From Streptococcus gallinaceus (lineage in GTDB: Bacteria; Bacillota; Bacilli; Lactobacillales; Streptococcaceae), in the NCBI RefSeq assembly GCF_024170225.1, contig NZ_JALJXU010000002.1, positions 248,001 to 312,000 of the forward strand: a stretch of DNA of 64,000 nt, given 5' to 3'. The translations under genes and the position numbers were made by a program. Shown here in pieces: positions 46,214 to 55,839 of this stretch. Below the pieces are notes generated by a model. It made no database searches and was not told where the DNA came from. It saw only the letters and a program-made list of their open reading frames with translations. Position 1 is the first letter of the stretch. Every line of letters starts with the position of its first letter.

Positions 46214-47745
46214 AACACCTAGGTAAATTTTTAGGTAATAGCCTACTGATTTGGTCTTTGTGTCTGTTATCGCTCTTGTCCCTAGCATCTATCTTTTACC
46301 GTACTCAGTTGCCAATGGATGGTTCTGAATTGGCCGTTATCCAGAAAAATGGCTTGATTTTTTGGGCGGGTCTTGTAGTTTTTGCTCTCTTACTTTGGGT
46401 TCTAATTCATTTTTTATTGGAATTAGATGCGTCCCATCTACTTATTGGAGGCTTCATTTTTTACGCTGTAGTTGGGCTCTTTTTGATTTTTCATCAAAAT
46501 AACCTTCCGCGGCATGATGCACTTGCAGTTCTAGAAGTAGCAAGAGCAGTTAATCGAAATGAATTTTCTCCTTTAACATCATTGAATGGCTATATTTTCA
46601 AATATCCTCATCAATTGGGCTTAGTAACATTTGAGCGCGGAGTACTAGCGGTATTTGGTCAAGCCAATACTCAAGTCTTCTTCTATATCAATTTACTGTT
46701 TGCATTAGCAGATAATTATTTGCTTTATCTATTGGCAAAACGACAATTTCCAAAGACAAGAGTTGGCAAGATAACAGTGATTCTTTCATTCTTATTTTTA
46801 CCACAGATTTTTTATATTTTATTTGTCTATGGATTGACCTATAGCATACTCTTTGCTTTACTTGGTCTTCTATTTTTACAATCCTATTTTCAGCATCGTC
46901 GCCTTGTATCGGTCGGCTTAGCGCTTATCAGTGTTACAGTAGCTTATCTTCTCCGCAGCAATAATTTGTTGTTATTGCTGTCAATTGTTGTTGTTCTTTT
47001 TTTAGATTATCTTCAAAATCACTATGCAAAAAGTCTGATTGTGGCAGCGACAGTGTTAATAGTACCAATGGGAGCAAGTAAATTAGTAACGTATTCTTAC
47101 CAAGCTCAGACTGGCGTAACTTTGGAGGGAGAGCCTAAGATTGCTTGGGTTGCGATGGGACTGGATGATAATCCTATCTACAATCGTATTCCTGGCTGGT
47201 ATGACGCTTACCTAGAAACAGTTTACACTGAACATCAAGGGAATGCGAAGGCTATCAAGCGAGCTAGTCAGCAAAAAATAAAAGAGCGGATCCAATATAT
47301 GAGACAAAATCCGCTATATACAATACAATTTTTTAAAAATAAATTTTTATCGACATGGACGGATAGTTTATTCCAGTCAGTCTGGTCTGGTCCATTACCT
47401 CGCTCGAAAGTAGAAGGGCAAAAGGTAGAGGGCGAGACGATGGCCTCTCTTTATAAAGGTGGAGCTATCTGGAAAAATATCTATCTTTATTCGGCTGGGC
47501 TATTGACTGTAATTTACATATGTAGTATAGTAGGGGTTGGAGAGGTAATGCGTCAGCGACAGGGAGTAACAATCGTACTTGTTATTCTAACCTACCTTTC
47601 AGCAGGTTTTCTTTTCCATCTGATATGGGAGACGAAAAGTCAGTATGTTTACCCCTATATTTATATGTTGTTACCACTAGCGGCATTGGGAGTAGATCGG
47701 CTCTATAGAAGAACAAAGGGGGACAGTTCTGAGGAGAAAATATGA
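46210..47745 (+). CDS. Polytopic membrane protein, possible GT-C glycosyltransferase
   Basis: 511 residues with 11-13 membrane segments. Loop 1 has PMDGSELAVIQ, and a later outside loop carries NLPRHDALAVLEVARAVNRNEFSPLTSLNGYIFKYPHQLGL, a pattern seen in GT39/PMT-like and other GT-C lipid-sugar transferases. If so, it would use a lipid-phosphate sugar to decorate a wall polymer. The substrate and donor are unknown. It overlaps its neighbours by 4 bp at each end (ATGA), so the trio is translationally coupled. Confidence 0.62.
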   Translation: MKHLGKFLGNSLLIWSLCLLSLLSLASIFYRTQLPMDGSELAVIQKNGLIFWAGLVVFALLLWVLIHFLLELDASHLLIGGFIFYAVVGLFLIFHQNNLPRHDALAVLEVARAVNRNEFSPLTSLNGYIFKYPHQLGLVTFERGVLAVFGQANTQVFFYINLLFALADNYLLYLLAKRQFPKTRVGKITVILSFLFLPQIFYILFVYGLTYSILFALLGLLFLQSYFQHRRLVSVGLALISVTVAYLLRSNNLLLLLSIVVVLFLDYLQNHYAKSLIVAATVLIVPMGASKLVTYSYQAQTGVTLEGEPKIAWVAMGLDDNPIYNRIPGWYDAYLETVYTEHQGNAKAIKRASQQKIKERIQYMRQNPLYTIQFFKNKFLSTWTDSLFQSVWSGPLPRSKVEGQKVEGETMASLYKGGAIWKNIYLYSAGLLTVIYICSIVGVGEVMRQRQGVTIVLVILTYLSAGFLFHLIWETKSQYVYPYIYMLLPLAALGVDRLYRRTKGDSSEEKI

Positions 47746-48914
47746 AAAAGGATTCATTCAAAAAATTACTGATCGGTATTCTAGTAGGTCTTTCCACACT
47801 AGTTTCAGTAGGTGTGCATGCAGATACCACGATTTATCGTTTGTACAATCGCATAAATGGTGAGCACCTCTATACAGCTGATGCCAATGAAAAAGAAGTT
47901 CTTTTCCGACAACACGGATGGGGCTATGAAGGCGAATCATGGCATGCACCAGATGCAGGTCAAGGAGCACCTGTCTATCGTCTCTATAATCCAAGATTGC
48001 AAAATCACCTCTATACAATCGATACCAATGAAGTTGCTGTTTTGACGAGTAAGCATGGCTGGAAAACAGATAATGGAGGTCGTCCGGTATTCTACTCAGG
48101 TGGGAATGTGGCGATCTATCGTGTTTACAATAAAGCACTTCGTGGGCTACACCATTTGACAACGGACACCAATGAATACAATGTATTACCAAGTCATGGT
48201 TGGAGACAAGAAGGTATTAAATTAAATGCGATACGAGTAGGTGTGCCAATTCGTACTCAATATTATGAAGCACTTCCATCTGGTGCAAGTAACATCGAAA
48301 ACACAGGTTCACAGTATACGCTAGAAGCAGATGTTTCTGTATCGGGAAGCGGTACCGGCTACCATGCAAAAATCTTAGCAGTTAGCCCAGTTTCAGGCAT
48401 TAGTTTCGGTTTGCAATATGATGTAGCAGCGCGTGCACCTCATACAGGGAAAACATCGTTTATGGTGGAAAATATTGGCAACAATACCGCAGGTGGACAA
48501 GCTTACCAATGGACTGGACTTTATGCTCAAAACAAGGGAACAACCTACCACTTGATGCTAGCTGTTCAACGCGATGGTAGCTATGCAGCTTATATCAATG
48601 GAGCAGTAGTCGCTCAAGGTAGAAATGCGGCGATGGCTAACCGTACAGATATTGCTTTACGAGTAGAAGGTTCTGGACGTAAGAACGGTGATAGTATCAA
48701 TGCCGTCTTCTCAAATATCAAACTTAAAACAAATGGAGTCTATCAAGCAAATAAAGGCTGGGGAACTCATGAATTTCGTACAAATCCAGGCATCGTTGCC
48801 CAAGGCAACACAGGTCGGATTACCATTGATGGAACGGTAACTGGTCTAACGCCACTTCAGGATTGGGACAATGCTTATGGAATTGTATCAAGTATTATCC
48901 AGTTTGTAGGATAA
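47742..48914 (+). CDS. Secreted protein with three DUF5648-type repeats
   Basis: 390 residues. A signal peptide (1-27, cleavage after VHA) is followed by three repeats at 31-60, 79-107 and 125-154, each with IYRLYN…HLYT(A/I)D(A/T)NE…HGW, the DUF5648 pattern that also appears on cell-wall hydrolases. The C-terminal half (about 170-390) looks like a beta-sandwich of the concanavalin type (YHAKILAVSPVSGISFGLQYD, YAAYINGAVVAQG). There is no LPXTG and no catalytic motif. It may bind a wall polysaccharide. It overlaps the GT-C-like gene by 4 bp. Confidence 0.75.
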   Translation: MKKDSFKKLLIGILVGLSTLVSVGVHADTTIYRLYNRINGEHLYTADANEKEVLFRQHGWGYEGESWHAPDAGQGAPVYRLYNPRLQNHLYTIDTNEVAVLTSKHGWKTDNGGRPVFYSGGNVAIYRVYNKALRGLHHLTTDTNEYNVLPSHGWRQEGIKLNAIRVGVPIRTQYYEALPSGASNIENTGSQYTLEADVSVSGSGTGYHAKILAVSPVSGISFGLQYDVAARAPHTGKTSFMVENIGNNTAGGQAYQWTGLYAQNKGTTYHLMLAVQRDGSYAAYINGAVVAQGRNAAMANRTDIALRVEGSGRKNGDSINAVFSNIKLKTNGVYQANKGWGTHEFRTNPGIVAQGNTGRITIDGTVTGLTPLQDWDNAYGIVSSIIQFVG

Positions 48915-48937
48915 AAGCTAGTTTATCTAGCTTTTTC
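48913..48937 (+). terminator. Terminator of the second wall operon
   Basis: AAAGCTAG / CTAGCTTT with a TTTAT loop, then Ts. Confidence 0.85.
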
Positions 48938-48982
48938 TTTTTCCCGTTTTAAAAAAATTACATGGAAAAATCCCCCTCTTTA

Positions 48983-48991
48983 TGCTAAAAT
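48983..48991 (+). promoter_or_regulatory. Extended -10 promoter of ebsA
   Basis: TGCTAAAAT, 19 nt before the start at 49011. Confidence 0.45.
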
Positions 48992-49010
48992 AATAAGGAG
49001 GAGGAAGACC

Positions 49011-49487
49011 ATGATAAAAATATTTGGTAAAGTACGCTATCATTGGCAACCGGAGTTGTCCTGGTCCATTATTTACTGGTCAGCAGCGCTGTCACTTTTT
49101 TTTATTGGGCTTTCTATGCTTTTTGAAAAGTTACAGTTATCGCGCTCGATATTAGGTCTGTTTGGCATCTTTGTCCTACTGGCTTTAGTTGGTCTTCATC
49201 GCTATTTTGTTATTGAAGATGAGAATTTGGAAATTGCTTCGGTCAACCTTTTTGCCATAAAAAAAATCCCTATTAAAGAGATTGAAAAGGTGTCGGTGAC
49301 TTATTTGTCGATTGAATTGTTTTGTCGTCAATATCCGAATGGAAAAATTTTCTACATGAGAAAATGGCCTAAAAAATACTTTGTCAATGCCTTGGCTTTA
49401 AATCCACATTTTGGTGGAGAGGTAGAGTTATCAGACCATCTCATCAAGCAAGATTATTTTGAAGAATATTACGCTCAAAAAGACTAG
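49011..49487 (+). CDS. ebsA: EbsA-family membrane protein
   Basis: 158 residues: two TM segments (about 17-36 and 46-64) and a C-terminal PH-like domain (LEIASVNLFAIKKIPIKEIEKV). It is an EbsA-like protein, first named in enterococci near aggregation-substance expression genes. Position with ferredoxin, LysM protein and cmk is conserved in streptococci. It is convergent with ferredoxin (4 bp overlap of 3' ends). Confidence 0.75.
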   Translation: MIKIFGKVRYHWQPELSWSIIYWSAALSLFFIGLSMLFEKLQLSRSILGLFGIFVLLALVGLHRYFVIEDENLEIASVNLFAIKKIPIKEIEKVSVTYLSIELFCRQYPNGKIFYMRKWPKKYFVNALALNPHFGGEVELSDHLIKQDYFEEYYAQKD

Positions 49488-49678
49488 TCTGCAATAATAG
49501 CCTTTGTCGGGCAGGATTTGCTAGCTAATAAAATATCGGTATCGTCTGGAAATGTTTTTTCAAGTTCAGAACTGTCGGAAAACAGGACGATTCCATCATC
49601 ATCGTAATCAAATACTGGTGAATAGGTTTGGCAGAGTCCGCAAGCGATACATTTTTCAGGTAATAATTTAACTTTCAT
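49484..49678 (-). CDS. fer: Ferredoxin (single cluster)
   Basis: 64 residues with CIACGLC near the N-terminus and SCP at the C-terminal end, four Cys in total, matching a single [4Fe-4S] ferredoxin of the Bacillus/streptococcal type. It is acidic, as expected. ATG at 49678 (MKVKLLPEKC) is the family start; an upstream GTG at 49711 would add 11 residues, and neither has a good Shine-Dalgarno. The gene lies in reverse between ebsA and the LysM gene. The redox partner is not in view. Confidence 0.88.
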   Translation of the reverse strand: MKVKLLPEKCIACGLCQTYSPVFDYDDDGIVLFSDSSELEKTFPDDTDILLASKSCPTKAIIAD

Positions 49679-49727
49679 ACTGCTATTGTAATCAAGATTT
49701 ATAGAAAACACAAGGAGAAACAGTCAA

Positions 49728-50228
49728 ATGTCACAAGAACCATGGAACGAAGAAATTTACGAAACTGCTGATAGTAGCGAATCATCACGTCGCAGCCGTA
49801 GTGGCCGTAAAAAAGCGAGCACAACCATTTTTACCATTTTAATGAGTATCTTTATTGTTCTCGTTGTGGCGATTATTGCCCTATCTGTCTACCTTTCGAG
49901 CGGAGGTAGCAAGACAAATTCGAGCCAAGAATTTTACAATACAAGTAAGTCCGCGAGTGCGAGCTCATCAAGTAGTAGCAGTTCATCATCTACTTCGACA
50001 ACAACTGAAGAAAGTAGTACAGAAGCCTCTAACGAACAAACAAGCACAAGCTCTACAACAGTTGCCGCTACCGATGGTTCAACTTTGACGGTTAATGCTG
50101 GTGAAGGGGAAGCTTCTATCGCAGCCCGTGCAGGTATTTCCATGGCTCAATTAGAGAGTCTCAATCCAGACAAAATGTCAACGGGTTCATGGTTTGCCAA
50201 CCCAGGTGATATCGTTCGTATCAAGTAA
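49728..50228 (+). CDS. LysM-domain membrane protein (SAG1386/EF1546 family)
   Basis: 166 residues: a basic cytoplasmic tail ([12 protein letters not shown]), one TM (about 34-56), a Ser/Thr-rich linker (about 60-115), and a C-terminal LysM domain ([26 protein letters not shown]…NPGDIVRIK). LysM binds peptidoglycan GlcNAc, so the protein spans from membrane to wall. It has AAGGAG and lies 8 bp before cmk. Confidence 0.85.
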   Translation: MSQEPWNEEIYETADSSESSRRSRSGRKKASTTIFTILMSIFIVLVVAIIALSVYLSSGGSKTNSSQEFYNTSKSASASSSSSSSSSSTSTTTEESSTEASNEQTSTSSTTVAATDGSTLTVNAGEGEASIAARAGISMAQLESLNPDKMSTGSWFANPGDIVRIK

Positions 50229-50236
50229 GGAGAATC

Positions 50237-50914
50237 ATGAAATCTATTCAAATTGCGATTGACGGCCCAGCATCAAGTGGGAAAAGTACGGTTGCTAAAA
50301 TCATTGCGAAAGATTTTGGATATACCTATCTTGATACAGGTGCGATGTACCGTTGTGCGACTTATTTGGCTCTGAAAAATGGACTGACCAATCAAGACGT
50401 ACCGAAAATATTAGCTGAATTAGCCAATCATCCAATCAGTTTTGGAAAAGCAGCTGATGGCACTGCCCTTGTCTTTCTAGGGGATTGCGATGTCAGCTTG
50501 GCCATTCGACAAAATGATGTGACCAATAACGTTTCGTGGGTATCGGCGATCCCAGAAATTCGTGAAGAATTGGTGGCACAACAACGTCGGATTGCTGCTG
50601 AGGGTGGCATTGTCATGGATGGTCGTGATATTGGAACAGTTGTTTTGCCGGATGCAGAGTTGAAGATTTTCTTGGTTGCTTCTGTGGAGGAGCGTGCGCT
50701 ACGCCGCTTTAAGGAAAATCAAGAAAAGGGAATCCCGACTGACTTGGAAACATTGAAAGAAGAAATCGCGGCGCGTGACTTTAAAGATAGCCACCGCGAA
50801 GCTTCACCATTGAAACCTGCCGAGGATTCTATTACATTTGACACGACAGGTGTTTCTATCGACGGTGTTGTTCAATTTATTTCAGAAAAAGCAAAAGAAA
50901 TTCTTGACAAGTAG
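50237..50914 (+). CDS. cmk: Cytidylate kinase
   Basis: 225 residues. CMP/dCMP kinase with the P-loop [12 protein letters not shown] (10-21), the NMP-binding [29 protein letters not shown], and the lid R-rich segment ([11 protein letters not shown]). It makes CDP from CMP with ATP. The infC promoter lies within its 3' end. Confidence 0.97.
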   Translation: MKSIQIAIDGPASSGKSTVAKIIAKDFGYTYLDTGAMYRCATYLALKNGLTNQDVPKILAELANHPISFGKAADGTALVFLGDCDVSLAIRQNDVTNNVSWVSAIPEIREELVAQQRRIAAEGGIVMDGRDIGTVVLPDAELKIFLVASVEERALRRFKENQEKGIPTDLETLKEEIAARDFKDSHREASPLKPAEDSITFDTTGVSIDGVVQFISEKAKEILDK

Positions 50915-50932
50915 TGTATCTACTGGTATACT
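50904..50932 (+). promoter_or_regulatory. Promoter of infC-rpmI-rplT
   Basis: TTGACA, 17 bp, TATACT with a TGG extension. The -35 lies in the last codons of cmk. Confidence 0.88.
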
Positions 50933-50938
50933 AGTAAC

Positions 50939-51089
50939 AATGAGAAAAGCAGAAGTGAGAGCTTCTCGCCTTGCGACTAACGTTGTCTGGCTCTACGGTT
51001 ACAATTTCTTTTGAAATGATAATGTAGGGACGGACTTGTGAGCAAGTCCGTTTCGTTTTTCTCGAAAAAAATATAAAGAGGTGAATACC
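50939..51089 (+). ncRNA. Structured leader of infC-rpmI-rplT (L20-leader class) with attenuator
   Basis: The untranslated leader of about 150 nt begins with a hairpin (AGAAGTGAGAGCTTCT), then a conserved-looking segment (CTTGCGACTAACGTTGTCTG), and ends in an intrinsic terminator, ACGGACTTG / CAAGTCCGT plus a T-rich run (51030-51060). This is the place of the known L20 or IF3 autoregulatory leader in Firmicutes. The regulator is inferred. Confidence 0.75.
51030..51060 (+). terminator. Attenuator terminator before infC
   Basis: A nine-pair stem ACGGACTTG / CAAGTCCGT with loop TGAG, then TTCGTTTTT. Confidence 0.8.
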
Positions 51090-51611
51090 ATAGCAAAGCA
51101 AGATTTGTTCATCAATGATGAAATTCGTGTGCGTGAAGTTCGTCTTATCGGTATCGAGGGTGAACAGTTAGGCATCGAACCGCTCAATGAAGCACAAGCA
51201 TTGGCCGACGCTGCTAACGTTGACTTGGTTCTGATCCAACCGCAAGCTAAACCACCTGTTGCGAAGATTATGGACTATGGGAAGTTCAAATTTGAGTATC
51301 AGAAGAAACAGAAAGAACAACGGAAAAAACAAACTGTTGTTACTGTGAAAGAAGTTCGCTTGAGTCCAACGATTGATAAAGGCGACTTTGATACGAAACT
51401 TCGCAATGCCCGTAAGTTCCTTGAAAAAGGAAACAAGGTAAAAGTATCTATTCGATTTAAAGGTCGGATGATTACGCACAAAGAAGTTGGAGCGAAAGTC
51501 TTGGCTGAGTTTGCTGAAGCAACACAAGATGTTGCTATTATCGAGCAACGTGCTAAGATGGATGGACGTCAAATGTTCATGCAACTTGCCCCAATTTCAG
51601 AAAAAAAATAA
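51090..51611 (+). CDS. infC: Translation initiation factor IF-3, probable ATA start
   Basis: IF-3 controls start-codon choice and keeps 30S and 50S apart. The product of about 173 residues has the N-domain ([14 protein letters not shown]…), a Lys-rich linker and the C-domain ([17 protein letters not shown]). The start is chosen at ATA 51090, 6 nt after AGAGGTG; the only in-frame GTG (51081) lies within that Shine-Dalgarno. infC with a non-AUG start is known in E. coli and B. subtilis (AUU), where it lets IF-3 repress itself. The GTG-start alternative gives 176 residues. Confidence 0.88.
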   Translation: MAKQDLFINDEIRVREVRLIGIEGEQLGIEPLNEAQALADAANVDLVLIQPQAKPPVAKIMDYGKFKFEYQKKQKEQRKKQTVVTVKEVRLSPTIDKGDFDTKLRNARKFLEKGNKVKVSIRFKGRMITHKEVGAKVLAEFAEATQDVAIIEQRAKMDGRQMFMQLAPISEKK

Positions 51612-51637
51612 GCTTAGAAAGCTAAAGGAGAAAAATC

Positions 51638-51838
51638 ATGCCAAAACAAAAAACTCACCGCGCATCAGCTAAACGTTTCAAACGTACAGGTTCTGGTGGC
51701 TTGAAACGCTTCCGCGCCTTCACATCACACCGTTTCCACGGTAAGACTAAAAAACAACGTCGTCACCTTCGTAAAGCAGGTATGGTACATGCTGGTGACT
51801 TCAAACGTATCAAAGCTATGCTTACTCGTCTTAAATAA
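51638..51838 (+). CDS. rpmI: 50S ribosomal protein L35
   Basis: 66 residues, very basic, [20 protein letters not shown] at the start and [18 protein letters not shown] near the end. Shine-Dalgarno AAAGGAG. Second gene of infC-rpmI-rplT. Confidence 0.98.
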   Translation: MPKQKTHRASAKRFKRTGSGGLKRFRAFTSHRFHGKTKKQRRHLRKAGMVHAGDFKRIKAMLTRLK

Positions 51839-51879
51839 GACAAGACTTGAAATTAGAGAATTATTCGGAGGATAAATAA

Positions 51880-52239
51880 ATGGCACGTGTTAAAGGTGGC
51901 GTTGTTTCACGCAAACGTCGTAAACGTATTTTAAAATTAGCTAAAGGTTACTACGGTTCAAAACATCTCTTGTTCCGCACTGCGAAAGAACAAGTAATGA
52001 ACTCTTACTACTATGCATACCGTGACCGTCGTCAGAAAAAACGTGATTTCCGTAAATTGTGGATCACTCGTATCAACGCGGCTGCTCGTATGAACGGTTT
52101 GTCATACTCTAAATTGATGAACGGCTTGAAAAAAGCTGAAATCGATGTAAACCGTAAAATGCTTGCTGACTTGGCTGTGAACGATGCTGCAGCATTCTCA
52201 GCACTTGCTGATGCAGCAAAAGCAGCTTTGGCTAAATAA
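51880..52239 (+). CDS. rplT: 50S ribosomal protein L20
   Basis: 119 residues with the family start [25 protein letters not shown] and [25 protein letters not shown]20 binds 23S rRNA early in 50S assembly and in Firmicutes represses its own operon through the leader. Shine-Dalgarno GGAGG. Last gene, followed by a terminator. Confidence 0.98.
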   Translation: MARVKGGVVSRKRRKRILKLAKGYYGSKHLLFRTAKEQVMNSYYYAYRDRRQKKRDFRKLWITRINAAARMNGLSYSKLMNGLKKAEIDVNRKMLADLAVNDAAAFSALADAAKAALAK

Positions 52240-52261
52240 GCTGATAAAGCAATAAATAACG

Positions 52262-52290
52262 GAACCTAGGTCTTGACCAAGGTTCTTTTT
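52262..52290 (+). terminator. Terminator of the rplT operon
   Basis: GAACCT / AGGTTC with an inner GGTC / GACC and one A-A mismatch, then TTTTT. Confidence 0.85.
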
Positions 52291-52311
52291 ATATTTTGCA
52301 TATTAAAATAG

Positions 52312-52366
52312 ATAAAAAAAGAATGAACCTGAGCTTAGTCCTAGGTTCAGGTTCATTCTTTTTTTA
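52312..52366. terminator. Bidirectional terminator between rplT and ltaS
   Basis: AAAAAAAGAATGAACCTGA / TCAGGTTCATTCTTTTTTT, an unusually long stem with runs at both ends. It would stop the ltaS transcript and any rplT read-through. Confidence 0.85.
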
Positions 52367-52409
52367 GAATTAGCAGTTTTACGTAGGGTGACTGAATATT
52401 TTCATTCCT

Positions 52410-54557
52410 TTACTTTTGGGAGGTAGAAGAGCTGCTTGTCGTTGAGCTATCCGGATGAAGATCCTTGTAACTTGGCGATTTGTAGAACTCTGCCGTAGTT
52501 TTTTCACCATGCTTACTGTAGATGCTAGTTGATTTATCAGCTAATTTATCTCGGATAGCTTCTAGGGCATCCATTGAGTCTTTGTAGCTGAAGGTGCTTG
52601 TATCAACAGTTGGTAAGCCGTTGTTCAAGAAGCGAAGTAGGTCACCTGTTTGGACAGCATCGCTTGCGGCCAATTGGGCATCAGCTGCTGCTTTAGAGGC
52701 TTCTATTTCTTTTTTGGTCGATTCATCTGGATTTGTGATTTCTTGACCTGTTTCAGTATAGTAGACTTTTCCACCAGTACTAGTGAACTTCGGTGTTATA
52801 AAAGCACCAGATGTACGCGTTGCAACGACTTGTTTGTGCTGTGGTGAGAGCAAGTCTTGTCCAACTTGGATGTATTTACTTGAATCAATACCAAGTAAGT
52901 GCTCAAGGGTTGGAAGGTTGTCTACATCACCACCATAGGTATCGATGATTTTTCCTTGTTTCATACCTGGTACGACGACCATATATGGAACACGTTGAAG
53001 CATCATATTGTCATAATCCGTCCAAGTCTCCGCATCTTTTCCAAGAAGAGGAGCGAGTTCGGTGTTACGGGAATTAGAGATTCCGTAATGGTCACCGTAA
53101 AGAACAATGATGGAATTGTTGTAGATTCCGACTGCTTTTAGATAGTCAAAGAAGGACTTGACAGAAGAGTCTAGGTAGTTAGCGGTAGCAAAATATCCAT
53201 TGATAGTCTCGTCAGGCGTCTCTGCAAATGGGAAGCCGAGTTCGTCACCTTTGAGGTTGGACATGTAGGGATAATGGTTGGACACCGTGATAAATTTGGT
53301 GTAGAAGGGTTGTTGCATTTGCTCCAAGTATTGAATGGAGTCAGCAAACATGTTTTTGTCGTTTAGTCCATATTGGAAGGAGTTGTCTTCGGTTTGTTTT
53401 CGGAAATAGGACGAATCGAAGAAGTAATTGTAGCCCCATTGTTTGTAGGTGTTATTGCGGTTCCAGAAGGTTGCAGAGTTCCCGTGAAAGACTGCAGAAG
53501 TATAGCCGCCTTCTTGATTTAGGATGTGTGGTGCAGCTTGGGCAGTATTGCTACCACCGTATTGCACCATGTAGGAACCTTGGGAAAGACCGAAAAGTGA
53601 ATTTTCCATGGTTGTCTCGGCGTCAGATGTTTTTCCGGCCTTGACTTGGTGGAAGAAGTTAGAGAAAGCAAATGTTTCAGATGAATGGTAGAGAGAGTTG
53701 AGGAAAGGTGTTACCTCGTACTCAGAGTTGTTGACTTTTAATTTGTAGTCAATTAGAAACTGTTGGAAGCTTTCCAAATGCAGATAGATGACATTGCGTC
53801 CTTTAGCAATACCAAACAGATTTGGATTTGGCGCAGCATAGTTGGCTTTGACATACTCTTGTACTTTGACCAAGTCATCTGCAGTTGCTTCAGAGCGGTC
53901 CTTGTGAGCGTTGTAGGTTTGATTGGCATTGTAGGCTAGAAAGGCAGGCAAACCAAGCCCCCGTACAATGTAGGTATTAGAGAAACCACGGGTTAGGAGT
54001 TCAGGTCGGTCGATTTCAGCTAAGAATAGATTGGCCGAAAAAAGCATGGTAGACAGAGCTGTCACAGCAAAGCTAGCCCGTTTGTTGAAGGGACGTTGGT
54101 CCATGACAAATTTTTTCTTAAATTTTAGGTAGAAGAAGTAGAAAAAGTCACTAAAGTAAAGAATATCCCAGGGAGTGAACAATTTAAAGGCGGATTCTCC
54201 CAAGCCCCCTGCTACACTCTTACTAGCCATAATTGTCGAAATTGAAATATAATCCGAAAATTCACGGTAGTAGATGGCGTTTGAAAATAGCCAAATGAAG
54301 AGTAAAAAGTAGATGGTGCTCGAAACTCGGTAGAAAGCCTTTGTATTCTTGATATAGAGGGCCAGTCCGATGAGCAGGAGCGCCAGCGGCAAAGGATTGA
54401 TGAAGGCAATGAAGTTCTGGTAAAATCCTTCTGTATCTAGTTTAAAATTCGTTGCGTAGGCAACCAAGGTTTTTACCCAGTATAGAAGAACCAGACTTAG
54501 GATAAACCCAAGTCGAGTTTGCAGTACTTCATTGAATCGCTTTTTTATGTTTTTCAC
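52410..54557 (-). CDS. ltaS: Lipoteichoic acid synthase
   Basis: About 715 residues: five TM segments (within the first 190), then an extracellular sulfatase-fold domain. Residues seen are HLESF (Glu metal ligand, 262), the catalytic Thr in GKTSDAE (310), YGDHYG and the C-terminal lobe. It polymerises glycerol phosphate from phosphatidylglycerol onto a glycolipid anchor. The C-terminus is a Ser/Thr-rich tail. A GTG at 54557 with GAGG 8 nt upstream is preferred; an in-frame ATG at 54575 lacks a Shine-Dalgarno. The promoter (TGGTATAAT on minus) is at 54596-54604. Confidence 0.9.
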   Translation of the reverse strand: MKNIKKRFNEVLQTRLGFILSLVLLYWVKTLVAYATNFKLDTEGFYQNFIAFINPLPLALLLIGLALYIKNTKAFYRVSSTIYFLLFIWLFSNAIYYREFSDYISISTIMASKSVAGGLGESAFKLFTPWDILYFSDFFYFFYLKFKKKFVMDQRPFNKRASFAVTALSTMLFSANLFLAEIDRPELLTRGFSNTYIVRGLGLPAFLAYNANQTYNAHKDRSEATADDLVKVQEYVKANYAAPNPNLFGIAKGRNVIYLHLESFQQFLIDYKLKVNNSEYEVTPFLNSLYHSSETFAFSNFFHQVKAGKTSDAETTMENSLFGLSQGSYMVQYGGSNTAQAAPHILNQEGGYTSAVFHGNSATFWNRNNTYKQWGYNYFFDSSYFRKQTEDNSFQYGLNDKNMFADSIQYLEQMQQPFYTKFITVSNHYPYMSNLKGDELGFPFAETPDETINGYFATANYLDSSVKSFFDYLKAVGIYNNSIIVLYGDHYGISNSRNTELAPLLGKDAETWTDYDNMMLQRVPYMVVVPGMKQGKIIDTYGGDVDNLPTLEHLLGIDSSKYIQVGQDLLSPQHKQVVATRTSGAFITPKFTSTGGKVYYTETGQEITNPDESTKKEIEASKAAADAQLAASDAVQTGDLLRFLNNGLPTVDTSTFSYKDSMDALEAIRDKLADKSTSIYSKHGEKTTAEFYKSPSYKDLHPDSSTTSSSSTSQK

Positions 54558-54595
54558 AGAAATTTCCTCATACAATATCTATAAAATCACTGACT

Positions 54596-54604
54596 ATTAT
54601 ACCA
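54596..54604 (-). promoter_or_regulatory. Extended -10 promoter of ltaS
   Basis: Minus-strand TGGTATAAT, about 40 nt before the GTG start. Confidence 0.6.
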
Positions 54605-54639
54605 CACTTTTTATTGGACCATGAACTACAAAAGTTTTT

Positions 54640-54668
54640 TTGAGATATACTAGTGAATTTGTTATAAT
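54640..54668 (+). promoter_or_regulatory. Strong promoter giving a probably leaderless methyltransferase mRNA
   Basis: TTGAGA (54640-54645), a 17 bp spacer, TATAAT (54663-54668) with a TGT extension. The ATG is at 54676, 8 nt after the -10, the usual distance to the start site. There is no Shine-Dalgarno. Confidence 0.7.
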
Positions 54669-54675
54669 GTAGTTT

Positions 54676-55839
54676 ATGGAAACAGTAAAACTCAATCGAA
54701 TTGGTCAAAGGAAAATCAAGCAAGGCATCTGTGTCTTGGAAGAGTCAGATGTCCTCTCTCTTCCTGTTAGCAATCAGTATGTCCGTTTGTCTGATGAAAG
54801 TGGAAAAATCATGGGGCAGGGCTACCTTTCTCAGCAAAATAAAGGAATTGGATGGGTGATTTCATCTCAACAATTTACAGCCAATCCCGCCTTCTTCCAG
54901 GATTTATTTTCCAAAGCAGAAGCCAAACGTCAACACTATGCTCAATCAGAGTTGACAACAGCCTATCGTCTTTTTAATCAGGATGGAGATGGATTTGGTG
55001 GTTTGACCATTGACTTTTATGACCAATATGCGCTCTTTACATGGTATAATGAATTTATATACTCACAAAAAGAGATGATTCTCAAGGCATTTCAAGCGCA
55101 GTTTCCACAGATTCTGGGAGCTTATGAAAAAATTCGTTTTAAAGGGCTTGGTTTTGAATCTGCACATTTATACGGAAATGAAGCGCCTGAGACATTTTTA
55201 GTGAAAGAAAATGGCGTCAACTACCAAGTATTTTTGAACGATGGTCTCATGACAGGTATCTTTTTAGATCAACATGAGGTTCGTGGAAGCTTGGTGGATG
55301 GTTTGGCCTTAGGCGAGTCCCTTCTCAATATGTTTTCCTATACAGCAGCTTTTTCTGTGGCAGCAGCCATGGGAGGCGCTGTAGAGACGACATCTGTTGA
55401 CTTGGCCAAACGTTCGAGAGAGCTATCAGAAGCGCATTTTGTAGCTAATGGATTGCCACTAGACAATCACCGATTTGTTGTTATGGATGTCTTTGAGTAT
55501 TTCCGTTATGCTAAACGAAAAGGACTTTCTTACGATGTCATCGTGATTGACCCACCGAGTTTTGCTCGCAATAAAAAACAAACTTTTTCAGTTGCTAAAG
55601 ACTACCATCGCTTGATTGAACAAGCTTTGGGCATTTTAAATCCAAATGGTATTATTGTCGCATCTACAAATGCGTCCAATCTAACACCTGAGAAGTTCAA
55701 AAAAGAATTACAAAAAGGATTTGGCAAAACCAAATTCCGCTATTTACAAACCAATCGCTTACCTGCTGATTTTGCAGTTAATAAAAATGATGAAAGTAGT
55801 AATTACCTCAAGGTATTTACGATACAGGTAGAAAAATGA
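54676..55839 (+). CDS. Class I SAM-dependent rRNA methyltransferase (RlmI-like)
   Basis: 387 residues: an N-terminal PUA-like domain (1 to about 75), a central domain ([24 protein letters not shown]) and a Rossmann SAM domain ([18 protein letters not shown], then [13 protein letters not shown], the DPPSF motif). RlmI makes m5C1962 in 23S rRNA in E. coli; the exact base here is unknown. It overlaps aroD by 4 bp. Confidence 0.85.
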   Translation: METVKLNRIGQRKIKQGICVLEESDVLSLPVSNQYVRLSDESGKIMGQGYLSQQNKGIGWVISSQQFTANPAFFQDLFSKAEAKRQHYAQSELTTAYRLFNQDGDGFGGLTIDFYDQYALFTWYNEFIYSQKEMILKAFQAQFPQILGAYEKIRFKGLGFESAHLYGNEAPETFLVKENGVNYQVFLNDGLMTGIFLDQHEVRGSLVDGLALGESLLNMFSYTAAFSVAAAMGGAVETTSVDLAKRSRELSEAHFVANGLPLDNHRFVVMDVFEYFRYAKRKGLSYDVIVIDPPSFARNKKQTFSVAKDYHRLIEQALGILNPNGIIVASTNASNLTPEKFKKELQKGFGKTKFRYLQTNRLPADFAVNKNDESSNYLKVFTIQVEK

